Position numbers and translations under genes: made by a program | The notes under the pieces: model-generated | What the model was told of the DNA's origin: nothing | The model's input: the letters and a program-made list of their open reading frames with translations, nothing else | Database searches by the model: none | In this document: positions 11,801-23,078 of the stretch, in pieces | How positions within the stretch are numbered: position 1 is the first letter of the stretch | Layout of the letters: each line of letters opens with the position of its first letter | From: Lactuca virosa | Taxonomy: Eukaryota; Streptophyta; Magnoliopsida; Asterales; Asteraceae | Reading direction: 5' to 3' | DNA: 64,000 nt | Assembly: GCA_928212115.1 (NCBI GenBank) | Contig: CAKMRJ010005523.1 | Location: 137,607,578 to 137,671,577, forward strand

Positions 11801-13432
11801 CAATAAGTCTGACTCTACTTTAGGTAGAGCCCATTATCTAACTCTGTTAAGTTTCTATTCTAAGATCCTCATTACATGATGTGACTGGGTCACATGTTTG
11901 ATTTTTAAGAATCAAAGAATAGAGAGAAAGCTTAAAGGAAGTATATGATGATTCTGATCGCGTAGGTGGATTTCGATCGCATCAGAATTTTGAAGCTGTT
12001 ACTTAGGAGTTATGATATATTGCTTAGGAATAGATAACAACAAGTTTTTTCCGTATGCATTTGCACTATAAGGATAAGTTTTTTCCGCAAAGTTTTGAAA
12101 TAAAATAAAAGTTTTTAATTTTATATTTATTTTAAATATCCTTACAAGTGGCATTTGTGAAAAATGGTTGTTTATATGATTCCATTGATAGCAATATTTG
12201 AAAAAAAAATGGACTTGATTCTTTCGTTTGTGGTAGTGTCATAATTTACCAAATAAGGAAAGATTCTCATTCCCAAGGCTTCAGTTGGAATAGAAACTTG
12301 GAATCATGCAAGTTGAATAGTATGATGAATGAGAACTTTCAAGCATTGGAAAATTAAGACTTGTTCACATGGATGTGTGAGTCAAGTTAAGGACTAAAGG
12401 GATCGAGTACACATTCTTGTGCACTGGTCAAGTCCACCACAAAGCTCGTTAAGACTATTCTTCATGATTTACTAAATTTTAGTAAATATGGTTATACTTA
12501 CAAGTTTAAGTATAATTCTGAAACATTGGAAAAGTCTCAATGTATGGCAGAACGAATGGGAAGAATCAAATTAGGCAGACAGATAAAAGTTTCTCAAATC
12601 TGAAAAGATGGGAGAGTACTTTAGTATCATGTTTTGTGATCATTTAATGATTAAAGAACCACAACACAATTGGTCTTCTAAGGACATCTTAGTGCATTCT
12701 TATGACTAAGAAGAGGAGTCATGAATGTTGAAATGGTTAAATCAAGAAGATGAGTCATACTTTGTTTCAAACAAGTCTTAGAGTCATACTCCAAGACTAT
12801 AAGTTGAGTGACATATCTTAAAGAAAGGTTTATAACACTTGTCAAATGTAAGAGTAAAAGTGTCCTACTCTTGTACATTTGAAGTTGGTAAGTTGTGATG
12901 TTTTGGATTAAACAAAGGCCAACTAAGGCCAATTGTGTGAAGTGTTTGTCTTGATAAAGAATCTGCACTATCTCTTGAATATTTGGCAAGATAGTCTTAT
13001 ATGTCAAGAGGACAGTGGGAGTCTTAAAGATCCTAAAAAGAATTTCAAGAACTAATCAAGAATAAAACCTGAGGTTCTTCACTAGCACACGACTTGAGGT
13101 TTATAACCTATCATGTTGACATATTTTGTGCCCATTCCAGTTAAAGTTGGCTTTGCATAGGAGTTCTAAAAGTTCTCAATTGGTTGCATAACAACTTGGA
13201 AGCAATGGCAGGCCCTGTACTGCCAGGTGGCAAGAAGTTAAGATTGCATAAGTTCAGTCCATATGAGTTTGGATTTGTCATTATCCTTGTCTTGTGACTA
13301 TGGTTTTGACGATTCACATGGATAAGAACACATACACCATAAAATCTAAGGGTCATAAGGTTTCTCTCCGATTCATGAAAATGATGGTGAGGAAACACTT
13401 CCACCAAGTAGATTTGAAGCAGATGGCAAAAG

Positions 13433-13493
13433 GTCTAAACAATTGAGACTATGATTACGGCATCCCTTTTCATAGTTTTGAAATTGTTTAGAC
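13433..13493 (+). repeat. Perfect-arm hairpin inside CopA pol remnant
   Basis: Outer arms GTCTAAACAATT and AATTGTTTAGAC are perfectly complementary over 12 bp. Inner arms ACTATG and CATAGT add 6 bp. The loop ATTACGGCATCCCTTTT matches the loop of the leader hairpin at 11082-11135. Confidence 0.85.
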
Positions 13494-13879
13494 ACACATG
13501 CATGATATCTAAGGAAAGGTGTATGATTTTGATAAATTTTTATCAAAGCATCTCGTATCAGAAATCTGAACTTTGGTAAGGAAGTCAATAAAGTATTGAT
13601 TTCTAGAAGTCCAGCTGATTTCTGAGTACATGTCAAAGCTAGTGGGAGCATGATAATTATTGTTAGTGTTGCAAGTTAGCAATGTTAATTATAGAAAACA
13701 AAAGTTTCAATTCGTGAGGCTGCAGGGATTGAAAAAGTTGTTTTGCTATAATTAAGGGAGAGGATATACTTCATTTCAGTTCTAAAGGCTTAGATTGAGA
13801 CCTTAATCATCTTTAGTCAAGAATATATATATGAATTTCATGTTGGATTGGTTCAACTTAAGGAAATTCTATATATTGC

Positions 13880-13936
13880 GTTCTCAAAATTCGATTATGA
13901 TTACGGCATCCCTCTTCATAGTCAAATTTTGAAAAC
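13880..13936 (+). repeat. Second hairpin inside CopA pol remnant
   Basis: Twenty-base arms (13880-13899 and 13917-13936) pair with two mismatches and one G-U. The loop ATTACGGCATCCCTCTT is again the leader-hairpin loop, while the arms differ from those of 13433-13493. Confidence 0.82.
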
Positions 13937-14299
13937 ATGGCAAATAAAAATATTGTAGCAAAAGACTGGTCTAGAATCATGTCTTTATGTGAGACATCAT
14001 GAATCGTGTACCATTTGCTTTGGGTACAGGATCGATTGCATGTGCTATAATATTTGTCATTTCTAAATTTTTCCAAATGCCCAGAGGCATTAAGAAGGGA
14101 AAAGGTCTAGAATTGGATATGACTAAAATGATTAAGCAATTGTCGAGGACAATCTGAGGTTTACCAAAGATTGGTTGCTCAGGGACAGTTGGAAGTATAG
14201 TGCTAATTTTGGAAGGACCATATTGACATATTCTGAAAAGAGGCATCTCTTATTCAGAAGTGATAGTCAAAATGAGAATATGGAGTTGTCTCCATAGGT

Positions 14300-15596
14300 G
14301 GAAGTTATCTGTGTAAGATTAGAAAACTTACTGCAAGAAGCATGTCCAAAGCAATGTACTTTGAATATGAGACTTAGTTTCCATGGAGTTGATCTCCATT
14401 GGAATACCTTATAATGACTGTTGACAAGTCTTTGTGACTTTATACATATTCATTACAGGAGGGTCAGTGCATATAAGTTTAAAATCTAAACAGATTTCGA
14501 TAAATGATAGGAATTTGAAATTCTCACATTTTTCGATAAGGATTTGGGAGTGTGAAATTAGAATCATTGAAATTATGTTCAATTGGTTTATTTCACAAAG
14601 TAAGGATCATAGACAAACATAGAGTGCATACTTGGTGTATGGCAAAACTATTGTTTAAGAAAAACATAGTGTACATGCTTGGAGCATGGGACAACTAGTG
14701 TTTTTAATTCAAGTATAAAGTTGATAAAACCGAAACAATGAATAATGAGTAATCAGTATGGTGATAAATAAAAGTGTTTATTTATATTCATAGGGTTTGA
14801 TACCATATTTGATTCATTTATTCTTGTGTTTCACTTTGCTTGTTTTGACTTCCAGAATAACTAAGTCGCTCTTCCTGAATGATTAAGTTATTCAAACCAT
14901 CCACAGTCGGTCATATGTTGGAAGTAGATATGAATCAAGACTGTCATGGGTTGGTTTGTAGAGGTCCAAGTTGGTGGACAAAGTGGTGCTACAACACTCA
15001 TGAGTGCTCATAAGTTCTGAGTATTGGATTCAACCCGCGCTCATTTGAATCACTTCATGGATTTTATCACGAGTGATCATGAGACGATAATATCTTATAT
15101 TCTTCAAACCTAGAGATATGAGTTGTTACTATGATTTGGTTGTACATTGATTGCACGAAAACGCATTCGGTAACTCGATGTTAGAAAACGTGCCTTTGTG
15201 TATGATTCAACAAGTAGTAGAACAAGCCATATGAGTCAAAGTTTACCCATTCCTTTTACCTTCGGGATAAAAGCGTTTTCTGTGGGCCCCTCGATGATTT
15301 AAAGATGATACATGTGAGTGCTTGGCCAAGCCAGGACTGATTTGATTTGTTCAATCAGTCAGTCATCATGAATCGGAAATCGGGAAACAACAAATGGACA
15401 GAGAGAATGATTGATAATCCATGTCTCAGTCCATATGATATCTAGAATGGAGGAATATATGATCCCTTATCTAATGGACAAGTCATTGACAAACGTCAGA
15501 GTTCATCGACAAGGTCAGAGTTCGACAGAAGCTTTTGAGAGCTACGATTGCTGATCGGTTCCTAAAGTCATACGCAATAATAGTTTTAGACTTATC
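14300..15596 (+). other. CopA pol tail and 3' untranslated region
   Basis: No supported coding frame. From about 14760 it aligns by eye with the 3' untranslated regions of CopB and CopE (for example TTTTGACTTCCAGAATAA near 14843 and CAAACCTAGAGATATGA near 15106). Confidence 0.7.
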
Positions 15597-15608
15597 CAAC
15601 TGGGAGAC
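15597..15608 (+). other. CopA polypurine tract
   Basis: CAACTGGGAGAC immediately before the 3' LTR. Confidence 0.75.
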
Positions 15609-16370
15609 TGTTGGATTAATGTCTAAGTCCATAACTATAATTGGTAAGACTTGACCCGACCCGGCATGGTCCATTTGGGTTGTATGGCATCATGCATTTG
15701 GATAGACTATAATGAGAGAAATAACACTTAAGGTTGGTTAATATATTATAAGTTCTAATATATTAATAAGGTTATTTAATTAGTATTGATCAAGAATTAA
15801 TTTTGAATTAATTAAGTGATCAAAAGGAGACTAATTAAATATATGGGTTGATTGTGTAAATCATTCATTCTTATATATGTGGGCTTGTGATCCAAGATTT
15901 CTTATGTTGGACTAAGTCCATGGGGTGACCCATGGATACTCCATGGAGGTTAAAATCCATGGAGCATAAGGAATGGGTAAAGTTATGAGTTACATGGTGT
16001 AACCCTAATAGCCACCATATAAAAGAATCCCATGGCTCAAGAAATCGGGCACTAATGTGTGAATATGAGGGCTAGACGATTTCAAGGAGTGTTCCATTTC
16101 TCTCCAGTCATTCCATGTGCATTTGGTGTTGTGTGAACCATTTGAGGTGTCACACTTGGGGCACTAGGCACTCAAGCTTCATGGAGACAAGCTACATCAA
16201 ACAAAGGTATGTATTCTATCCATTTGATTACCCAACTATCAAGTATTGTATGCTAGATAGGGTAATACCTTGGAAAGTTCATAATTGTATGTATAATAAA
16301 GAAAACATAGATCCAAGGTGTTTAGGGTTGCATGTACACTTAGGAGTGTTAGAATGCGCAAAACCCATCA
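15609..16370 (+). repeat. CopA 3' LTR
   Basis: 762 bp, starts TGTTGGATTAATG and ends AACCCATCA, followed by the TSD ATTCA (16371-16375). Confidence 0.94.
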
Positions 16371-16375
16371 ATTCA

Positions 16376-17700
16376 AACTACAGAAATTACTAGTAAACTA
16401 TAATAGGTATAGTTTAGGAGAATACTATCATATACAAATACTATAACGAGAAACAATACTTACTATAAAGAGAAACAGATAGAGAATACTATAACGAGAA
16501 ACAATACTTACTATAAGAGAAGAGAACAGATAGAGAATACTATAACGAGAAACAATACTTACTATAAAGAGAAACAGATAGAGAATACTATAACGAGAAA
16601 CAATACTTACTATAAAGAGAAACAGATAGAGAATACTATAACGAGAAACAATACTTACTATAAAGAGAAACAGATATAAAATCCTATAACGAGAAACAAT
16701 ACATACTATACACTATACAAGAGAACATACTATAATGAGAAGCAAAGAGAACATACTACATACTAGACCGGGAGAACATACACTACACTAGTACATACAA
16801 TACATATACAAGAATACTATATCATAATGTGAGATACTACTTCGGGGCATAGCATAACTGCTATGGCTCGTTTTGTAACCAGAATCTCCTGGAGGGAGAG
16901 CGTGAATTTGCGTATAGATCTATACTGGATTGACTATCCTACACCTAGCTGTTCGCTACAGTGGGACTTCCAAGTCTACGGGTGCCAAATGTCATTTCTT
17001 CCGACGTCTTTCATCGTCGTGTTTTAGTCAGTTAGTATGGTAACAACCTCATCACATTATACCTAAATTAAACCATTGGTTTTAAGGTAGTTATTACTTC
17101 AGTAGTTAATACAAATAATACTGCAGTACACATACATTTTCCCATTATATTCAAATTGTGATCTTCTCACATAAAGGGTAATATAAAACTATATTTTGGT
17201 AATAATAGTCATATTTGGGAAAAGCATCCACTTTTACAGAGAAACAAAAATACAAAACAGTCGGGTCTTGGTAGAAGACTACATTTTATACTAGTAGAAA
17301 ATATAGGACTTTCTAGGAGTTTTCTAACATATACAAACATTTACATTGAACATTTACAAACATTTTCAATAAACTTATACAAACATTGACACTAAATACT
17401 TATGAACTCACCAGCTTAAATGCTGATCTACGCTTTCAAAATAACTTGTATTCTCAGGTCATCAGTAGACAGGTACAGTCGACCAGGTTTTGAGAAGACG
17501 GAGCATGTTCAAGACTCGTCTTTTATTTTGATTACTTGTTTTGGTGTTTTATTACTATGAAAGAACTCACTTGTATCAAATTATACTATTAATGAAATGG
17601 ATGATGTTGTTGGTTGTTTACTACTTTGCATTGTTATGATACTGTACATGACGTCCTCCGCCCCCGAACGTTTCCGCCGTTTCGGTTTTGGGGTGTGACA
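16376..17700 (+). repeat. GypA LTR, right part, with LTR terminus
   Basis: It continues the LTR interrupted by CopA. It contains a 48-bp tandem array and, near 16885-16970, a segment homologous (inverted) to 24990-25080 of the GypB LTR (CTCCTGGAGGGAGAGCG). It ends at 17700 in TTTCCGCCGTTTCGGTTTTG then GGTGTGACA, the same type of end as GypB's 5' LTR (inverted at 24230). No primer binding site follows; position 17701 is already inside another LTR. Confidence 0.72.
16437..16740 (+). repeat. 48-bp tandem repeat array, five copies plus a degenerate one
   Basis: Units start at 16437, 16485 (51 bp), 16536, 16584 and 16632, each beginning AATACTATAACGAGAAACAA. A sixth from 16680 decays. Four of the five units are 48 bp. 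Confidence 0.92.
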
Positions 17701-17714
17701 GGCTGAGAGCAATT

Positions 17715-17758
<44 letters not shown>

Positions 17759-18382
17759 TTGAGGTGATGTTTTCATGGAAAACCACCATACAAACATGAG
17801 GTGTCACAAGCACAAAATCTCCCCTTTTCCCCTTTTTTTACACATATATGCATAAATATCTCTATTGGGCCGAGATTTGGGACAAAGGAATAAGAATGAA
17901 ATGATTTGGGCCCAACCTTGGCCTTGTTCGAATTTTAAGAAGTCTATCCATATTTTTCGGCCCATTGGGCCTTTATGAAGGTTCACGACCCAATATGGTA
18001 AAAAGGAATGGGTTTATGGCCCATTAGGGTTAATTAAATCATTTATGACTCATCATGGCCCATTGGAGGCAGAATGAATCATTCTAGGCCCAAATGGCCC
18101 AAAATGTTATAGATTGATGAATTGGGTCCAATTAGAACCCAATTAGGGTTTCTTGGTCCCAATATAGTCGAATTGATGATTTATTGGTCCCTTTGACCCA
18201 ATAAGAGAATCCTAGTCCATAATGAACTTAAACCGGGATTCCTAGGGCTTCCAACCCTTATTTGAACATATGGAATGTATTTGAATGAGCATAGAGTATA
18301 ATATTCACTTAGAGTACAAGTTTTTACAATGGAAAATGTTTACATGAGAATAGAACTTCCTAGCAAAATGCCAGTTGTGACA
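17701..18382 (-). repeat. GypB 3' LTR, truncated
   Basis: It matches 26540-27217 of the 5' LTR, including a (GA)n tract, blocks of TTGGGCC and the terminus TGTCACAACTGGC (minus strand). Only the U3-side quarter is present. Confidence 0.88.
17717..17756. repeat. (GA)n microsatellite in GypB 3' LTR
   Basis: About 40 bases of GA. The same place in the 5' LTR (26568-26590) has only a short interrupted GA run, so the tract expanded after insertion or shrank in the other copy. Confidence 0.88.
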
Positions 18383-18400
18383 TCATCCCCCCGTTAGAGG
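18383..18400 (-). other. GypB polypurine tract
   Basis: CCTCTAACGGGGGGATGA on the minus strand abuts the LTR start TGTCACAACTGG. Confidence 0.85.
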
Positions 18401-18434
18401 GAATTTCGTCCCGAAATTCTTTTGAAAGATGGGC

Positions 18435-21400
18435 TCATGAGCGAGAGAATAAATGATGGTACTTCTGCTTCATCTGCTCTTCGCGTTCCCATGTGAATTC
18501 CGCTCCATGCTTAGCGTTCCATCGAACCTTCACAATCGGAATACGGCTCTGCTTCGTACGCTTCACTTCCCTATCCAATATCTCGACCGGTTCTTCGACG
18601 AACAGGAGATTCTCGTTTAATTCGATCTCTTCCAAAGGAATGACAAGAGTTTCGTATGATAAGCACTTTTTCAAATTCGAGACGTGGAACACGGGGGGTA
18701 CATTGCTGAGCTCCGAAGGTAGCTGCAGCTTATAGGCTACCGGACCAATTCGGGCAAGAATCTCGAACGGTCCGATGTATCGTGGGTTCAGTTTTCCCCG
18801 TTTCCCAAAGCGGATCATTCATTTCCAGGGAGAGACTTCCAATAGTACCCGGTCTCCGACTTGTAATTCCAGAGGCTTTCGCCGCTTGTCAGCATAGCTC
18901 TTCTGTCGATCCCGCGATGCTTGAAGTCGAGCTTTGATTTGGACTATCTTTTCGGTCGTTTCCCGAATGATCTTTGGCCCTGTGAGAGTGTTGTCTGGTG
19001 ATTGTCCTTTCGCTAGTTGAGTGTCACCCACCTCAGCCCAACATAGAGGTGATCTACATTTACGGCCATAAAGAGCCTCGAAAGGAGCAACCTTGATGCT
19101 CGTGTGATAACTGTTGTTGTATGAGAATTCGACCAAGGGCAAGTGGGCATCCCATGACTTGTCAAAATCAATCACACATGCTCACAGCATGTCCTCAAGT
19201 GTTTGTATGGTTCGTTCACTTTGGCCATCGGTTTGAGGGTGATAAGCAGTACTCATGTCCAATTGCGTTCCCATTGCCTTCTGAAGTGACTGCCAAAACC
19301 TTGAGGTAAACCTACTATCTCGATCCGAGATAATAGACACCAGTACTCCATGAAGTCTTACGATCTCCTTGATGTAGATTCGCGTAAGCTTTTCCATTTT
19401 GTAGGATTCTTTTATTGGTAGGAAATGAGCGGATTTTGTTAACTTATCGACGATTACCCAGATAGCATCCAATCCGTCTGCTGTCTTTGGTAATTTGGTC
19501 ACGAAGTCCATAGTAATCCTTTCCCATTTCCACTCGGGTATCGTTGGTTGTTGCAATAATCCTGAGGGCTTTTGGTATTCCACTTTCACCTTGGCGCAAG
19601 TGAGACACTTGCCCACGTAAGTGGCGATCTCTGCCTTCATATTTGGCCACCAATAATGCTGCTTTATGTCCAGGTATATCTTATCTGAACCCGGATGGAT
19701 GGAATATCGCGTCTTGTGGGATTCATTCATGATCATTCCTCTGAATCCCCCAAATTTAGGGACCCATATTTTGTTCATGAAATAGTAAGCCCCGTCCTCC
19801 TTGACTTTAAAGTTCTTGTCCATCCCACGCAGTATTTCATTTGCGACGTTTTTCGGCTTCAATGCATCTGTTTGGGCTTCCTTGATTTGATAGGTTAGGT
19901 GGGATTGGATTGTTATTGTTAAGGTTTTCACCTGGCGACCTGAGTATTCCTTTCTGCTCAGGGCGTCGGCTACCACGTTAGCTTTTCCCCGGTGGTACTT
20001 GATCTTGCACTCGTAATCATTTAGCAGCTCAACCCATCTTCCTTGCCTCATGTTTAATTCTTTCTGATTCAGAATGTGTTGGAGGCTTTTATGGTCGGTG
20101 AAAATGGTGCACTTTGTACCGTAGAGGTAGTGCCTACAAATCTTTAGGGCGAAGACCACCGCTCCCAGCTCGAGATCATGAGTGGTGTAATTTACTTCGT
20201 GTGTCTTTAGTTGCCTAGATACGTAGGCTATCACCTTCCCACGATACATGAGGACACAACCTAACCCTTGATTCGAAGCATCGCAGTAGACTACGAAATC
20301 TTCGGTTCCCTCTGGTAAGGATAGCACTGGTGCACTACAAAGGGCTCGCTTCAGGGTTTGGAAGGCGGCTTCTTGCTTTTCTGTCCAGTTGAAAGACTCA
20401 TCCTTTTGTGTCAACGCGGTAAGGGGTTTGGCTATCTTAGAGAAATTCTGGATAAACCTCCGGTAGTAGCCTGCGAGACCCAAGAATTGACGGATTTCTG
20501 TTAGGGTTCTCGGGATAGCCCAACCTTTAACGGCCTTTATCTTGGAAGGATCTATGTGAATCCCTTCCTTGCTGACAACATGACCCAAAACGTTTACACT
20601 GCGGATCCAAAATTCGCATTTGGATAGCTTCGCATAAAGTCTCTCAACACTTAGGGTTTCTAAGATTTGTCGGAGATGTTGACCATGCTCTTCTTTTCTT
20701 CAAGAGTAGATAAGAATATCATCGATGAAGACAATCACGAATTTATCCAGGAATGGGCGGCAGACTCGATTCATGAGGTCCATAAATGTTGCGGGGGCAT
20801 TTGTCAGACCGAAGGGCATCACGACAAATTTGTAATGACCGTATCGTGTTCGAAAATCAGTTTTGGGAATATCCTCTTCCCGAACTCGGAGTTGATGATA
20901 AACGGATCTCAGATCTAGTTTTGAGAAATAACTAGATCCTTGAAGCTGGTCAAATAGATCGTCGATTCGTGGAAGTGGGTACCAATTTTTGATGGTAAGC
21001 TTATTTAGTTCCCTATAATCGATGCACATTCTAAAGGATCCGTCCTTTTTCTTGACAAACAAGACCGGAGCTCCCCAGGGTGAGAAGCTTGGTTGGATGA
21101 ACCCTTTTCTCAGCAGCTCGCTTAGTTGGCTGGACAACTCCTACATTTCGGCGGGAGCTAACCTGTAGGGTGATTTGGCAATTGGTGTGGCTCCTGGTAT
21201 TAGGTCGATTCGGAATTCGACCTGTCTTTCTGGAGGTATTCCCGGAAGATCTTCTGGAAATACATTCGGGAAGTCACATGCCACTGGAATGTCTTGAATG
21301 TTTACTTCTTCTTTGGTCTTATCCACCACATGAGCGAGGAATGCGCAGTTCTTCTTGTATAGACACTTTTGTGTCTTAATGCACGAGATAAGGCGAAGGT

Positions 21401-23036
21401 TGGCACCAAGTTTATCGCCATAGATTATTAGGGTTTCGTGATTGGGGAGATGAAGGCGAACGGCCTTCTCGCAACACATAATATCAGCATGGTGGGGGCT
21501 CAACCAATCCATGCCGATTATCACATCAAAACTCCTAATATTTACTGGCATCAAGTCTATTTGAAAGGAGTGATTGTTTAGTGTTAATGTGCACCCTACA
21601 TAGATATCTTTGGTTGTTTCAGTTTTCCCATTAGCCATTTCCACCGTGAAGGCTTCGTTGAGTTTCTGGGGTTGTTGATTTAGTAAGTGTTTGAATTTAT
21701 TACTAACGAAACTTCGCTCCGCCCCACTATCAAATAAGATGCATGCGTACGAGTCGTTAAGTAGGAACGTACCAGTAACAACTGCTGGGTCCTGCACTGC
21801 TTCGCCTTGACCCATTGTCAACACTCTTCCTACTGCTCCTGCCCCCTGATTGTTTGCTTTGGGGCAGTTGCACCAGAAATGGCCGGTTTCTCTACACCCA
21901 TAGCAGGTGTAGCTGGCCCCAGCATTGCTGTTGTTGTTGTTGTTGCGGTTGTTATTGTTGTTGTTGTTGTTGTTGTTGTTGTTTGACTGTTGGTTTTGTT
22001 GTGGATATGTTCTACAGTACCTTGCAGTGTGACCCCTTCGGTTGCAGCTTGTGCAGTGCATCTCTCTACATTCTCCCTGATGGTGAAAATTGCATTTGCT
22101 GCACTTAGGAAGGGTCCCTGAGTATTGCTTGGGATTATTTGGTGTGGATGAGGCTAGAGCATGTGGTGTGGTGGTAGCTTGAGTTGCAGCATCGACAGTC
22201 ACAGTTTGTTGTTTCTTTGATGATTTAGAGTTTTGTTTTCCCTTCCGCTTGTTGTTTTTCCCCTTCTTGTTCTCACCTTCTTTCTTAACTTCCGCTTCTC
22301 TTGTTTTGGCACCCTTTTTGTTACCATGATCGTACAATTTCTTGGCCAGCCTCTTTGCACTATCAGATGTCTCAGGGTTTGCCGCAATGACATTCCCTTG
22401 GATTGGCGCGGTTAATCCCCATATAAACATCTCGATCTTCTTCCCTTCAGATGTGATCATTCTGGGACACAAGAGAGACAGCTCACTAAACCTGGATATG
22501 TATGCATCAATGTCGGAGTTTTGAACAGTGAGGTTCCACAGTTCTTGTTCCATCTTCTGAATTTCACCTGTTGGACAGTACTCAGCCAGCAACATTTCCT
22601 TGAGCTCTTCCCATGGCATCGCGTTCGCCACCGGGAGTGACATGGCCTCTACGTGACCATTCCACCAGGAGAGAGCTTGATCAATGAATGTGCAGGCCGC
22701 AAACTTGACCTTGCACCCAATCGATCACCCGCAGATTTCAAAAACTGATTCCACCTTCTCGATCCATCATTTCAGGGCTATTACGCCTCCTGTTCCATTG
22801 AAGGTTCGAGGTTTGGAGTTGGTGAAGTCCTTGTAGGTGCAGGTTCTGGTGGTTCCGTGGTTTGTTCCTTGATTTGTGCTTCTTGTTCCCTGTCTGTTGC
22901 CTTCTCCGTTGTTTCCATTGCGAATCTGCGCAAGTGATGCGGTGACCGCAACGGACACTGCTGCTTGGAATGAAACTGAGTTTATTTCGGGTGGGGTCGG
23001 TGTTGCGTTGTTTCCACGGTTGGGTCTTTGAGGCAT
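18435..23036 (-). pseudogene. gag-pol: GypB gag-pol polyprotein, one frame with six stop codons
   Basis: ATG at 23034-23036 (MPQRPNRGNN). Domain order: gag, CCHC knuckles (CTSCNRRGHTARYC and CYGCRETGHFWCNC), a poly-Asn stretch, protease (DSGA at 21720-21731), reverse transcriptase (FIDD at 20718-20729), RNase H (YCDASNQGLG, DHKSLQHIL), integrase (zinc-binding HPG and CLTCAK, then SDRDSRFTSRFW and HPQTDGQSERT) and a chromodomain-like end (VRWNAKHGAEFTWERE) stopping at 18435. In-frame stops are at 22767, 22725, 21141 (TAG), 20700, 19182 and 18819 (all others TGA). All six fall in the same frame, so I see no net frameshift over 4.6 kb. The element is dead but structurally whole. A chromodomain would steer integration to marked chromatin. 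Confidence 0.92.
21931..21984. repeat. GTT/AAC trinucleotide repeat coding poly-asparagine
   Basis: Imperfect GTT repeat on the plus strand, read on the minus strand as a run of Asn between the two gag zinc knuckles of GypB. The frame is kept, as expected for a triplet repeat. Confidence 0.9.
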
Positions 23037-23078
23037 CTTTCTGTCAAAGAACGGAAAGATGTTGAGTACATATCGCAT

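Larger units (their letters stand above)
11800..14300 (+). pseudogene. pol: CopA pol remnant, heavily degraded
   Basis: No long frame survives, but pieces follow copia pol order. A protease-like trace lies near 11880, and an integrase trace near 12470-12560 (a degraded form of the SRYGYVYLIKHKSETFE region). An RT piece lies near 13560-13670 (NLNFGKEVNK, then VHVKASGSM, matching the CVYVKASGS segment upstream of YVDD). Catalytic residues cannot be confirmed. Two strong hairpins with the loop GATTACGGCATCCC sit inside this region (13433-13493 and 13880-13936). Confidence 0.55.
1249..16370 (+). mobile_element. CopA: Ty1/copia element, decayed, interrupted by CopB
   Basis: A complete copia insertion: 5' LTR 1249-1991, PBS at 1993, leader 1992-2650 and 10404-11214, degraded gag-pol 11215-14300, 3' untranslated region, PPT 15597-15608 and 3' LTR 15609-16370. 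The target-site duplication ATTCA is present at 1244-1248 and 16371-16375. CopB (7,748 bp) sits in the leader with its own duplication, so CopA is older than CopB. The LTRs differ by many substitutions and indels (743 against 762 bp) and the coding region has no long frame left, so it cannot act on its own. Confidence 0.93.

Noticed and set aside
12678..14246. Several minus-strand frames of 70-110 codons
   Set aside because: They lie antisense to degraded CopA pol, share no pattern with known families, and their length is expected in AT-rich DNA of this size.
16437..16740. Possible CRISPR-like array
   Set aside because: The units are directly adjacent with no variable spacers, and the setting is a plant retrotransposon LTR.
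18435..23036. Integrated pararetrovirus instead of a gypsy element
   Set aside because: Integrase, chromodomain-like tail, LTRs, PBS and PPT are all present in the Ty3/gypsy order; no movement-protein-like region.
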